NCBI GenBank assembly: GCA_025354165.1
Contig: JANXNI010000028.1
Location: forward strand, 62,001-126,000
Origin: Burkholderiales bacterium
GTDB lineage: Bacteria > Pseudomonadota > Gammaproteobacteria > Burkholderiales > Casimicrobiaceae
Reading direction: 5' to 3'
DNA length: 64,000 bases
Shown one piece after another: positions 33,244 to 42,599 of the stretch. The notes beneath the pieces were generated by a model, which did not search any database, was not told where the DNA came from, and was given only the letters and a program-made list of their open reading frames with translations. Made by a program: the position numbers and the translations under genes. Position 1 is the first letter of the stretch. Each line of letters starts with the position of its first letter.

Positions 33244-35553
33244 TCACGGTGGGAGCAGACCCGTCAGATAGTTTTCGATTGGGGTGAACGTGATGCGAGT
33301 CGCCCCAACGCCGAGTGCCCCTACGATGAGCGCCGGGCCGCGAATGCCAAGTAGAAAGCGCGAGATCAACAGGCCGTCGGTGAGAGCGTCAACCTGGCCG
33401 TTGCCGTCGATATCGAGCATTGGTTTCAGATCGTCGAGATACGCTGTGAGTGCCGCTGCGGTGCTGCGCGTGGCATCGCCTGAAACCACGTTGCCGCTGA
33501 TCAGCGCGGCTCCGCTTATCCCGTTCAAGTAGCGCAGGATCAGCACGCCGTCATTGGCGTCGGTTGCAAGCGAGACGGGCGCGTTGCCTTCGACGTCCAG
33601 ATTGAACGGACCGTTGCTGGTCAATGCAAACGTGGCGGAGACGTTAGCTGCTGCGCTCAATGTCTTCGTGCAGGGCAAGGTGCCGCTGCAACCATTGCCG
33701 AGCCAACCAGTGAAGGTTGACGCCGCGCTGGTAGGCGTGGCGGTGAGCGTCACTGCGGCGCTCGCACCGAACGTGGCGCTGCACGCTACCCCGCAGTTGA
33801 TGCCTGCGGGCGATGACGTCACCGTGCCGCTACCAGAGCCGTTTTTAACCACTGTGAGCGCAACGGGCAACGCAGCCGTCACGCATTGCGAAAACTCGGA
33901 GGTATTTCCCACTGAATCGGTCGCAGTGGCTGTAACCACCGATTGTCCTGCGGGTAGGGCGGCAAACGTCGCATTGAAGCTGGCGTTGCCGCTGCCGTCG
34001 GTCGTGACTGATTGAAACCCGATGAACGTTTTGCCCTCGCCGTATCCCGACGGATCACACGCTGCGTTGGCGAAAAATTCAAGGCGGTACGTAGCACTGG
34101 CGATGCTGTTGAACGTGCCTTGCACATTGCCTGTCGCCGTGACAGTAGTAAGCACTGGAAAATTTTGCTGGCCGTTGACACCAAAGTCGCCGTCGCCAGT
34201 GTCGTTGAAGGTGACGCCTAAGCTGTTTTCGCTGCCCGGTGAATACAAGTTGATACCCAGTTGTGCATTCGAAAAAATCGAATTGCCAAGAATGGAATGG
34301 CCGTTGCCCGCTTGATCGCTGAGCAGTACGCCGGGGCCAGTGTTGAACGCGATGACGTTGCCTGCGCCTGCGGCCGTGCCACCTATCTGCGTGCCGATGA
34401 CCGCCGCGTTGCCCGAAACGTAAATGCCAGGCACACGAAACGCACTTGGCACGAATCCAGCAGGCGCGCTGCTGCCGGACACATCGGTGCCGATCCAGTT
34501 GCCCTGCACTACGACGTCGCTAGTCTGAATGACCACATTGGCCGTCGTAACGCTCGCGGCGATGACGTTGCCTGCACCAACCGCGCTGCCACCGATCACG
34601 CCGCCGCGACTGCTGATGGAAATACCGTATTGGCCGTTACCGAGTGCTGCCGCGCCTGTCACGTCAACACCGATGTAGTTGCCGGAAATCGTATTGTTGC
34701 TGGAGGCACCGGGGATGAAGGATTCGTCGTAGATGCCCGACGTGTTGCCGGAAATCACGTTGCGCGCGGCGGCTGTGCTGCCGCCAATGACGGTGTTTTT
34801 GCCTCCCGATTGCACGAACGCAATGGCTAATTCGTTGGCAATGGCGGCCGTTCCTGCGGCATTGGTTCCGATCACGTTCCCCAAAATCTGGGTGCCCAAA
34901 ATAGGATTGCTGGGCGACGAAATGAGGATTCCGGTGTTGTTGCCAGAAATCACATTTCGCGCAGCGGGCGTCGCGCCGCCGATCACGTTGTTGTGTGAAT
35001 TTGTCAGCACCGTCACACCGTTTTGAGCATCGGCAAAACCGGCACTGCCAGCCGCGTTGGTGCCCACAAAGTTGCCTTCAACCGCGTGATTGCCAGTGCC
35101 CCCAAGTGCGATACCTACGCGTCGGTTAAGTATGAGTCCACGCACGACACTACCGCTGACCCCCAAGACAATGTTGGTGCCGACGGTCGCCAGTGCACTG
35201 ATTTCCACGCGCAACGACGCGTTGCTGCCCACGTTCGGAGGATTGGTGTTTACCGTTGCACCAGACTGCGTGTAGCCATCAATCACCACGCTTTTCGTGA
35301 GCAGCGGCAGTCCGCTCAGCAACGAAATGGTGCAGACGCCGCTGGCCGCGATGCAGTTGGCGTCGGAGGCAGGAATGTTGAATGCGATGTTGTGTGGCCC
35401 GAGTGCAGGGACGGCATCGATGTCAAGAATCGCTTGCCGAAAACTACCAGGCAAGGCGTCGCTGGTGCTGTTGACTGTGAAGGTGGCTGCCTGTGCTGCT
35501 CCTGTCGCGAGCAAGACTACCGTTCCCAAACATTGGGCCATTAAGTGTTTCAT
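33244..35553 (-). CDS. Secreted right-handed beta-helix protein with C-terminal dockerin-like repeats
   Basis: 769 residues with a signal peptide (KHLMAQCLGTVVLLATGAAQAA). It begins with TFTVNSTSDALPGSFRQAI, a CSLREA-like opening common in surface beta-helix proteins. The helix is built from repeats of the type GNxIGTxxxG and xNVISGN (for example GNFVGTNAAG, RNVISGNNTG, GNYIGVDVTG, GNWIGTDVSG). A Cys-rich module similar to Big/FN3-like Listeria repeats follows (GINCGVACSATFGASAAVTLTATP). The tail has two Ca2+-binding dockerin-like units, one with LDIDGNGQVDALTDGLL. Likely an extracellular polysaccharide- or surface-associated protein; function unknown. Confidence 0.85.
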   Translation of the reverse strand: MKHLMAQCLGTVVLLATGAAQAATFTVNSTSDALPGSFRQAILDIDAVPALGPHNIAFNIPASDANCIAASGVCTISLLSGLPLLTKSVVIDGYTQSGATVNTNPPNVGSNASLRVEISALATVGTNIVLGVSGSVVRGLILNRRVGIALGGTGNHAVEGNFVGTNAAGSAGFADAQNGVTVLTNSHNNVIGGATPAARNVISGNNTGILISSPSNPILGTQILGNVIGTNAAGTAAIANELAIAFVQSGGKNTVIGGSTAAARNVISGNTSGIYDESFIPGASSNNTISGNYIGVDVTGAAALGNGQYGISISSRGGVIGGSAVGAGNVIAASVTTANVVIQTSDVVVQGNWIGTDVSGSSAPAGFVPSAFRVPGIYVSGNAAVIGTQIGGTAAGAGNVIAFNTGPGVLLSDQAGNGHSILGNSIFSNAQLGINLYSPGSENSLGVTFNDTGDGDFGVNGQQNFPVLTTVTATGNVQGTFNSIASATYRLEFFANAACDPSGYGEGKTFIGFQSVTTDGSGNASFNATFAALPAGQSVVTATATDSVGNTSEFSQCVTAALPVALTVVKNGSGSGTVTSSPAGINCGVACSATFGASAAVTLTATPTSAASTFTGWLGNGCSGTLPCTKTLSAAANVSATFALTSNGPFNLDVEGNAPVSLATDANDGVLILRYLNGISGAALISGNVVSGDATRSTAAALTAYLDDLKPMLDIDGNGQVDALTDGLLISRFLLGIRGPALIVGALGVGATRITFTPIENYLTGLLPP

Positions 35554-35790
35554 TTCGGTTTCAATCCTTAGCTACGGCTTGCATCGTTATCTCCGGCGAG
35601 CGTTCACATGTCTTAATCGTCCTGTGCACTGGGACGCAATGAGTCGACCAATGCGGACACCGGACAAACGCATTCGGACGAAAGCGCGGGGGCGAGCACG
35701 TCAAAAAATAAGAAGACCGCCGCCATAAAAACGGATTACGCGCCGTAACCGAAACAAATTGCGCTGATTCATAGTGTCTCCGTTGATTGA
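35554..35790. other. Intergenic region upstream of the beta-helix gene
   Basis: 237 bp between two minus-strand genes. It should hold the beta-helix promoter. A TCGAC and a GGGAC hairpin (GTCC/GGGAC) are present but not at the spacing of the 116-bp element. No gene is supported. Confidence 0.4.
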
Positions 35791-36681
35791 TTAAGCACCA
35801 TTGAGTCTGTTGCTCGCAGTCGCAGAGACCAACAGCAATTCATTCGGCCCCACCCAACCCTCGGGCGTGCCGAACTGATCAAGTTGTTGCGCCATGTCGT
35901 TCCACGCCTCCGCCTGGGCTTCTAGCGAAAGCGGGCTCAAAATCGCTCGCAGCGGCGAACCTGCAGCACGGACAAATTCGACGTAGTGCCGACTGGATGG
36001 CCAGCAAAACGGTGCTGACACCGGTCTCACTTCGACGTCGGTAAATCCTGCGTTCGCCAGCAGGCTCGTCATCAGGCCCGGCTTGCCAAGGCTCATGAGT
36101 GTGCCGGGTGCGTAAGGATTCGGAGGCGCGGCGCAGGTCGCCGATTGACCCGCATTCGCATGCTTGAGCGCGGTGCGGAGCGCAATGCCTAGGCAGGGAT
36201 TAGCGTCGGGATGCGAGAACACGACGGCACTAAACCGCCCCTTCGGTCGCAGCGCGAGATGCGCCTGTTGCAACGCAAGATGCGGTTCAGTGCAGAACAT
36301 CAGGCCGAGTCGGCTCACCACTGCGTCAAACTTTTTCCCGCCGAGATTCAGTGCCTGCGCATCGGCCACCAACGTGTCGAAATTGCTGAAACCAGCCGCA
36401 CGAAGGTTGTCATGCGCCAACGCGAGGATGCGCGGCGATAGATCGGTGGCGAGCACGTAGCCGTTGGAGCCAATCCGCTGTGCAATATCCAGCGTCTCGT
36501 CGCCCGCACCCGCAGCAATGTCCAGAACCTGCGATCCCGGCTCGATGTTGGCGGCGCTGATCATTGCGTCGGTCACATCGCGTAGCCATTCGCGGATGAC
36601 TGCTGTGTGCTCGTTCCACCCCGCTGCGGCTTCATCCCACGGTTGTGGCAGGGGCAGGGCAAGTTCCGCGCACATCATCAT
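35791..36681 (-). CDS. SAM-dependent methyltransferase (class I)
   Basis: 296 residues. Motif I is VLDIAAGAGDETLDIAQ, motif II LATDLSPRILALAHDNL, motif IV FDAVVSRLGLMF, and the post-motif LRPKGRFSAVVFS, a standard UbiE/COQ5-like class I fold. The C-terminal half (about 110 residues) is of unknown specificity. The start codon region overlaps the stop of the upstream Bug protein by 4 bp, so translation is coupled. Pairing of a Bug binding protein with a methyltransferase has no clear precedent for me; the substrate is unknown. Confidence 0.88.
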   Translation of the reverse strand: MMMCAELALPLPQPWDEAAAGWNEHTAVIREWLRDVTDAMISAANIEPGSQVLDIAAGAGDETLDIAQRIGSNGYVLATDLSPRILALAHDNLRAAGFSNFDTLVADAQALNLGGKKFDAVVSRLGLMFCTEPHLALQQAHLALRPKGRFSAVVFSHPDANPCLGIALRTALKHANAGQSATCAAPPNPYAPGTLMSLGKPGLMTSLLANAGFTDVEVRPVSAPFCWPSSRHYVEFVRAAGSPLRAILSPLSLEAQAEAWNDMAQQLDQFGTPEGWVGPNELLLVSATASNRLNGA

Positions 36682-37697
36682 TCCACTTTAATGCCGGTAG
36701 TGCGGACGACGCGCTGCCAATACTTTTGCTCGTTCGCAATGCGATCAGCGAGAGCCGATGGTGTACTGGCGACTGCCGCCATGCCTGCTTCGGCGAGTCC
36801 GTCGATTACTGCGGCCCCCGCGATCGCCTGCGACATCGACCTGGACATTTTCTCGACCGTCTCTACCGACGTCCGACCCGGCATAAAAATGGCGAACCAT
36901 TCGCGCATCACAAGCTCCGGGTAGCCTTGTTCTACAAACGTATGCACGGCGGGCAGATAGGCGCTGCGCACTGCGCCCGAGGTGGCGAGCACGCGCAGTT
37001 TGCCGGTCGCCTGATGTTGCCGAAACAGGCCTTCCGGCAGGATCAGTGAGGAAATTTGCCCGCCCATCAGCTCCACCAGTGCCGGTGGCCCCCCCGCGTA
37101 AACGACATGTTGCCATTCCACTTTGGCTTGTCGGAACAGCTCCGCGCCCAAGAGGTGCGGCAAGGTGCCGATGCCGGGTGAGCCGAAGTTCGCGAGCTTT
37201 GGGTTACGCCGCGTCCATTCAATAAAGTCGGGCAGCGTTTTTACTGTGTCTGGAACCGCCGCGCCGACGGCAAGAGCCAGCGTGGCCTCCGCCGCCATTG
37301 ACACCGGCTTCAAGTCAGCTGCGGGGTCGTAGCCGAGCTTTGCGTACAAGTACGGATAGACCGTGGCGATAGCCCCCTGCGCGAGCAACACGGTTGAGCC
37401 ATCGGCAGGTGCCTGTTTGAGCGCGTTGACGGAGATCTGTCCAGCCGCCCCCGGTTTGTTGTCAACCACGACACCGCCAGACAAGAACGTTGTCAACTGC
37501 TCGGCCACGCGACGCGCGACGATGTCGGGAATGCTGCCAGCGGGGCCGCTGCAGATGATGCGTAGCGGGCCCGAGCCTGATTGGGATTGCGCACGGCTGG
37601 CGGTCGGCGCACCGAGGCTGAGCAGGGCGGCGAATGCGGCACTGCGGCGAATGAATTCTCGACGTGAGAAATGAGACGGAAAGTAGTGGTTGGACAT
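36678..37697 (-). CDS. Bug-family (TctC-like) periplasmic solute-binding protein
   Basis: 339 residues from the ATG at 37697, which has an excellent ribosome site (AGGAGA, 5 bp before). The N-terminus is Tat-like (SRREFIRRSAAFAALLSLGAPTASRAQ). The Bug fold shows in GSIPDIVARRVAEQL, VVDNKPGAAGQISVNAL, ANFGSPGIGTLPHLLGAELF, HVVYAGGPPALVELMGGQI and RVLATSGAVRS. Bug proteins bind carboxylates or aromatic acids, usually with TctAB permeases, absent here. Abundant Bug proteins are typical of Burkholderiales. It precedes a methyltransferase in the same operon. Confidence 0.93.
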   Translation of the reverse strand: MSNHYFPSHFSRREFIRRSAAFAALLSLGAPTASRAQSQSGSGPLRIICSGPAGSIPDIVARRVAEQLTTFLSGGVVVDNKPGAAGQISVNALKQAPADGSTVLLAQGAIATVYPYLYAKLGYDPAADLKPVSMAAEATLALAVGAAVPDTVKTLPDFIEWTRRNPKLANFGSPGIGTLPHLLGAELFRQAKVEWQHVVYAGGPPALVELMGGQISSLILPEGLFRQHQATGKLRVLATSGAVRSAYLPAVHTFVEQGYPELVMREWFAIFMPGRTSVETVEKMSRSMSQAIAGAAVIDGLAEAGMAAVASTPSALADRIANEQKYWQRVVRTTGIKVE

Positions 37698-37829
37698 GAA
37701 AGTCTCCTGAGTCATCGGCGTGTGACACAACAGTAGGCGACGCTGACCTAAAGATGACTTAGAGATTCACAGGTTGATGAATTTTTTTGCGCTGGATTCA
37801 CCCGGCGGTCTGAATCGGCGCAACCGGTA

Positions 37830-40800
37830 CTAACGAAGCGTCGCCGCGAGCGCCTCAGTCTCCGCCGCCGGTTGAATGCCGAGCACCACGGACAAATGCT
37901 GTCGACAACTACGGTACGCCTCGCGTGCTTCCGCCGTGCGGCCCAGCCTGTGCAGGCAGGCCATGAGATGCCGCACCGCGACTTCCGACAAGGGCTCGCG
38001 CTCGATTACGCGGCGATACACCAGCGCGGCTGATTCATGCCGCCCCTGCGCTTCAAGCAACGCGCCGGACGCCGACAGCTGACGCACAAACATCGCCCGC
38101 AGACGATTGCGCGCCGTCATGACTTCGGGATAAGTTTCGTCCCCGGCGAGAAAGTCGCCTTGATACAGCGCCAGCGTGGTGGTAACGAACTGCTCGATCA
38201 CGTTCGCCTCCGAAATTTCCGTCAATGCTTCAGCCTGACGCAAACAATCCGTTAGCTCGGTAACGTCCGTCCAGCAGGTCGCCGTGTTGAGGCTGAGCGC
38301 GCCCGATTGCAAAACGATGTGACGCTCGCCGATGAGTTTGCGCAGCCGGTGTACCGCGTTGTCAAACGAGTTTTGCGCGGCATCGCCCGCCATGTCGGGC
38401 CAAAGCAATGCGGACAGGCGATCAACGCGAACCGCCGTGCCGCCCAGCGCGATCATGAGCTTCAGCAGGTCGAGCGGCTTCCGGCTTTCTTTGCGCGACT
38501 GCGCCATCGCTTTGCCGTCGCATTCAACCGCGAAATGACCGAAGCAACGAATGCGGATCGGCCACGGCCAATGTTCGCCCGCGTTCTTCGGGGCGGGCAA
38601 CGCGTAACGCTTGACGATGTCGGCCGCGAGCTGTCGGTCAATGTCATGATTCAGTGCCAACGCACATAAGCGCGACATCGTCTGGCCGCAACAGTAGGGC
38701 AGCGGCCCGTAGTCAAAACCATAGGTTCTGGCCACGGCAAATGCTTGCCGTAGCGCGCTCAGGCATTGCGGCATATCACCGCACTGAACTGCCAAATCGG
38801 CATGCACCAATCCGGCAATCCAGTGATGGAATTTGCATACTGCGTAGAACGGCTGTGCTCTGGCTTCCGCCAACGCCGAGTCGGCTTCAGCGAAGGCACC
38901 CGTCTGCGTCGCCGTCATCGCTACGCCGATCAGCGCAATGTTCTCGCGCAGCGGCCAGCCGCATTCGCGCGCGCTTTCGCGCGATGCCCGCATCAGGCGA
39001 TGCGCGAGGATCCAATTGCCATCAAGCAAGGCGAGCAGACTGCGCTGAAACTCGTACGTAGTGACGTCTATCGGGCTCGATGGCGCGACCAGCGCGGTGG
39101 CTTCGTCGAGATGTGTTCGCGCAAGTCCTGCATCGCGCGCCGCGAGTGCGGCGAGCACCATCAGCAGGTGCGCTTTAGCCATCATGGGCGGCTGGCCCGC
39201 TGCTACGACCAAGGAAGCACGGGCGTCGCTTAAAGCTTCATTGATCAGACCGCGCAACGAACGTATCAGCACGCCGATGCCGTACCAGCGCAAACGCGTT
39301 GACGCTGCCGTGTCGTCGCTCTGGCACATGCGATCAATTTTCGCCATCGTGCGATCCAGCCGATCCAGCTGCCCGGTCCACAACAGGAATATGGCGAACG
39401 TTCCAAGCAGAATGCGCTGGCTGCGCGCTTGGGGTTGGTCGAGCAGGCTCTCCGCGACGTCGGCGAGGCGAGCGGTCAACGGATCAGCCGTGCACCTGTG
39501 AACGTAGGCAGCGAGCAGGCCGGGTAGTACGCGCAGATCGAGATCAACATTGGGGCTAACCTCACGCTTCGCCAGATAGGCGGGCGCATGGGTCGCCAGA
39601 ATATGGATCCACGATTCAAGCGTGTCATAGCGTTCGCCAAGCGACACGATGGCGTCTGCAGCGGCGGCGGCGGTTTGAAAAAGGCCGTTGCTATCGGAGC
39701 AAGCCGCAAATCCGGTTTCGGCCTGTTTTAGCTCCAGCAACGCGTTCGCTGGATTCGATGCCATCTGGCAGACGCCGCTCCAGTACAGCATCGCCGGAAG
39801 CGCGTGTTGCTCAGCGGGAAGGGCGCGAATCCATTCGAGCACAGTCGCCGTTCGGCCCTGCACCACAAAACTGCCCGCGTGTTCCGTCAGCATCGCCGCC
39901 GCGTCGGTCCAGGCCGCTGCGCCCACGAATTGCGTGATGGCAACGTCTGTCTGTCCGCGAGCGGCCAGAAGCCTGGCAGCCGACAACCGCAGCGCTTGCA
40001 AATCAGACGGCGAAAGCGTGGCCACGGCTTGCGCACGCAGAAACTCGCCGAACAGCGCGTGAAAAGTGTAGACCGGCTCGGCGCCTGCGCGTCGATCAGT
40101 GAATAGACTGCGCGCGGTCAGGTCCGCCAGAACTAGCGCGGCACGATCATTGCCACTCAGAGCGACGGCCATTGACGCAGTCATGCTGGGCAGGAACGCG
40201 ATGCGCACCAGGGTCGCAGCATCATGCGGCGGCATTTTGGCCAACACTTCTGCGGCAAACAAGGCAAACAGTTGATTGCGCGCCGGTGCATCAGGACCCG
40301 TGGCATTCACGTCGATGGATACACGAGCGGCCATCATCAGAATCATCGCCGCAGCCCAACCGTCGGTACTCGCTTGCAAGACGTCCGCTGCCATTGTGTG
40401 GTCGTGCAGGTCAACGAGGGCGCGAGTTTCATCGAGCGTGAAACGAAGCGAGTGAGCGTCGATGACGCAGAGTTGCTGCGCCGCCAACGCCCGCGCGAAT
40501 GTACCGGACGGCAGATCGCGGCTGACAAAAATAATCTGGGCGTGACGCGGCAGCTCGTCCAGCACGGCGATCAGCCCGGCGTGTACTGCGGAGGTAGGGT
40601 GAACTTCCTGAAAATTGTCGAGCACCAACGTCCAGCGCGCTGAAATCGTGGCGTCCAGATGGCGGAAGCAGCGTCGAATGAATCCGGTGGTGTCGCGCAG
40701 ATCATCACTCGTCGGCGCGGGTAAGCGCGAGCGGCGACGCGGTAGTGCGTCAACAATGGCTAGATCGAGAAAATGCGCAAATGTGGCCGGGTCGGCATCG

Positions 40801-41027
40801 CCCGCATCCAGCTGCATCCAGAGGGTCTTTGCACGTCGCGACTCCAGATAAGTGGCCACCAGCGTCGTTTTGCCGACACCGGGCGGTCCCGCGACCCAAA
40901 TGCCCGACGTCTCGGCGGCGTCGTCAAGGCGTGCAAACAACCGCTCGCGCGCAAACACCCGTCCCAGTCGCGGCGGCATGAGTTTGCCGAGCGCGGATCG
41001 TTTGTTACGGGGAACGACAGTTGGCAT
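37830..41027 (-). CDS. Large STAND ATPase transcriptional regulator with C-terminal winged helix and BTAD domain
   Basis: 1065 residues. The N-terminal MalT-like NTPase has Walker A GPPGVGKTT (47-55) and Walker B TLVLDNFQEVH, with FVSRDLP after it. A long helical TPR-like middle follows (about 340-800). The C-terminus carries an OmpR-type winged helix (IRCFGHFAVECDGKAM..KPLDLLKLMIALGG..LWPDMAGDAAQNSFDNAVHRLRKLI) and a BTAD domain (LYQGDFLAGD..HLSVVLGIQPAAETE). Such proteins switch on nearby genes when the ATPase senses a ligand. The Bug/methyltransferase operon lies just downstream and is a plausible target. The start overlaps element copy 4 on the other strand. Confidence 0.88.
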   Translation of the reverse strand: MPTVVPRNKRSALGKLMPPRLGRVFARERLFARLDDAAETSGIWVAGPPGVGKTTLVATYLESRRAKTLWMQLDAGDADPATFAHFLDLAIVDALPRRRSRLPAPTSDDLRDTTGFIRRCFRHLDATISARWTLVLDNFQEVHPTSAVHAGLIAVLDELPRHAQIIFVSRDLPSGTFARALAAQQLCVIDAHSLRFTLDETRALVDLHDHTMAADVLQASTDGWAAAMILMMAARVSIDVNATGPDAPARNQLFALFAAEVLAKMPPHDAATLVRIAFLPSMTASMAVALSGNDRAALVLADLTARSLFTDRRAGAEPVYTFHALFGEFLRAQAVATLSPSDLQALRLSAARLLAARGQTDVAITQFVGAAAWTDAAAMLTEHAGSFVVQGRTATVLEWIRALPAEQHALPAMLYWSGVCQMASNPANALLELKQAETGFAACSDSNGLFQTAAAAADAIVSLGERYDTLESWIHILATHAPAYLAKREVSPNVDLDLRVLPGLLAAYVHRCTADPLTARLADVAESLLDQPQARSQRILLGTFAIFLLWTGQLDRLDRTMAKIDRMCQSDDTAASTRLRWYGIGVLIRSLRGLINEALSDARASLVVAAGQPPMMAKAHLLMVLAALAARDAGLARTHLDEATALVAPSSPIDVTTYEFQRSLLALLDGNWILAHRLMRASRESARECGWPLRENIALIGVAMTATQTGAFAEADSALAEARAQPFYAVCKFHHWIAGLVHADLAVQCGDMPQCLSALRQAFAVARTYGFDYGPLPYCCGQTMSRLCALALNHDIDRQLAADIVKRYALPAPKNAGEHWPWPIRIRCFGHFAVECDGKAMAQSRKESRKPLDLLKLMIALGGTAVRVDRLSALLWPDMAGDAAQNSFDNAVHRLRKLIGERHIVLQSGALSLNTATCWTDVTELTDCLRQAEALTEISEANVIEQFVTTTLALYQGDFLAGDETYPEVMTARNRLRAMFVRQLSASGALLEAQGRHESAALVYRRVIEREPLSEVAVRHLMACLHRLGRTAEAREAYRSCRQHLSVVLGIQPAAETEALAATLR

Positions 41028-41131
41028 GCCGGAATAGTAGTTCTACAGGATCAATGTAAAAATCTTCTTGATCGACTTGTGCACTTTTGACGGCATAGCC
41101 CACGTGAAATGGGGCGTTCAGCAAAAAGCTG
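41016..41131 (+). repeat. Dispersed 116-bp intergenic element, copy 4 (5' half eroded)
   Basis: The 3' half keeps all blocks at the family positions: TCGAC at 57-61 followed by TTGTG, GCCC at 83-86 and AAAAGCTG at 109-116. GATCAA/TTGATC forms the hairpin before TCGAC. The 5' block is not recognisable because positions 1-12 lie in the start of the regulator gene on the minus strand. The copy ends 74 bp before the rsmB start on the plus strand. Confidence 0.65.
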
Positions 41132-41204
41132 TACGGCTCGGATACACTGCCCGCTTCCCTGCTCTGCGCGCAACTTCTGCTGTTGCGCATTAAACCTTCG
41201 CGCG

Positions 41205-42599
41205 ATGAAACCTCCGTCGGCCACCGCTGCGCCAGTCTTTAAAAAAATTGCCGGTACGGCTGCGGCGGGTCGTCCCGCGTTCGATTCGACGAAACCGCCG
41301 TCCGTGGCGCTCGCTCTGGTGCAGCGCCGGGCGGCTGAGGCCGTGCTGGCGGTGCTTTCTGGCAACAACGCCGACGCCGCGCTCGCCCGTGTTGATACCT
41401 CTGCTTTTGACGGCGCGACGCGTGCCGCCCTGACCGATCTCACCTATGGCACGCTGCGATTTTTAGGCGAACTGCGCGCCATCGTGCGTCAATTTGTGCA
41501 CGCCAAACCGGAGCCGCTGATTGAAGCGCTACTGTGGGTGGCGATTTACGAATTGGCGCATAGCAAAACGGCGCCGCATGTGATCGTGTCACAGGCGGTC
41601 GCTGCGGTGGAAGCGGTCAATCGTGGTGCGAAGGGTTTCGCCAACGCCGTGTTGCGCAACTACATGCGCGAGCCGGAAGCTGCGCTGGCCAAGGCGATGG
41701 AGCACGACGAGGGTATGTGGAATCACCCCACCTGGTGGGTCGAGCGTGTGCGCCGCGAGCAGCCGGAGTGGTGGGAAGCGATTTTGCGCGGCGGCAACGG
41801 GCATGGCCCGCTGACGCTGCGGGTGAACCGGCGGCGGGCAACGGTTGAACAGGTCATGGCCGCGTTCGAAGCGAAAAAGATTGAGGCGGAAGCGTTGTCC
41901 GACGCCATGATCGTGCTCAAGCGGCCACGGCCCGTTGAGCGGCTGCCGGGGTTCCGCGACGGCCTTTTTTCGGTGCAGGATGCGGGCGCGCAGCTCGCCG
42001 CAACGCTGCTCGGCGCGAAAGATGGCATGCACGTGCTTGATGCCTGCGCTGCACCGGGCGGTAAGGCAGCGCACGTGCTGGAACTGGCCGATTGCAAGCT
42101 GATTGCACTGGATGTTGACGGAGAGCGCCTGAAGCGTGTGGCGGAAAATTTTGATCGACTTGGATTGGTGGGTGAAGTGCGCGCGGCCGATGCCGCGACG
42201 CCTGCGCCGTGGTGGGACGGCGTGCCGTTTGACCGGATCCTCATTGATGCGCCGTGCACCGGCTCCGGCGTGGTTCGACGACATCCTGATGGCAAATGGC
42301 TCAAGCGCGACAGCGACGTGGAGCAACTCGCGGCGCAGCAAAAACGCCTGATTGACGGTGTGTGGCCGATGCTGAAACCGGGCGGGCGATTGCTGTACGC
42401 CACCTGTTCGGTATTCAAGCCGGAAAACAATTTTCAGGTCGATGCCGCGCTGGCGCTACACGCTGACATGCGTCGTATCCGCATCACATTGCCCGGCGAT
42501 CCGGCGAGTGCGAGTGGTCAGTTGTTGCCGGGCGGCAACAGGAAGACTCACAATCACGACGGGTATTTTTACGCTTTGCTGGAAAAGATTGCTTCGTGA
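41205..42599 (+). CDS. rsmB: 16S rRNA (cytosine-967-C5)-methyltransferase RsmB
   Basis: 464 residues from the ATG at 41205; the frame upstream is noncoding. The N-terminal NusB-like RNA-binding domain (LVQRRAAEAVLAVL to GFANAVLRNYMRE) is followed by the methyltransferase: LDACAAPGGKAAHVLEL (motif I), ILIDAPCTGSGVVRRHPDGKW (catalytic Cys) and LLYATCSVFKPEN (second Cys). It methylates C967 of 16S rRNA. It is the first gene of rsmB-DUF4390-ntrY-ntrX, an arrangement known in Betaproteobacteria; the next gene overlaps by 4 bp. Confidence 0.95.
   Translation: MKPPSATAAPVFKKIAGTAAAGRPAFDSTKPPSVALALVQRRAAEAVLAVLSGNNADAALARVDTSAFDGATRAALTDLTYGTLRFLGELRAIVRQFVHAKPEPLIEALLWVAIYELAHSKTAPHVIVSQAVAAVEAVNRGAKGFANAVLRNYMREPEAALAKAMEHDEGMWNHPTWWVERVRREQPEWWEAILRGGNGHGPLTLRVNRRRATVEQVMAAFEAKKIEAEALSDAMIVLKRPRPVERLPGFRDGLFSVQDAGAQLAATLLGAKDGMHVLDACAAPGGKAAHVLELADCKLIALDVDGERLKRVAENFDRLGLVGEVRAADAATPAPWWDGVPFDRILIDAPCTGSGVVRRHPDGKWLKRDSDVEQLAAQQKRLIDGVWPMLKPGGRLLYATCSVFKPENNFQVDAALALHADMRRIRITLPGDPASASGQLLPGGNRKTHNHDGYFYALLEKIAS

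Noticed and set aside
35554-35790. A seventh copy of the element (TCGAC and GGGAC hairpin)
   Set aside because: Blocks are at the wrong distance and the 5' and 3' end blocks are absent.
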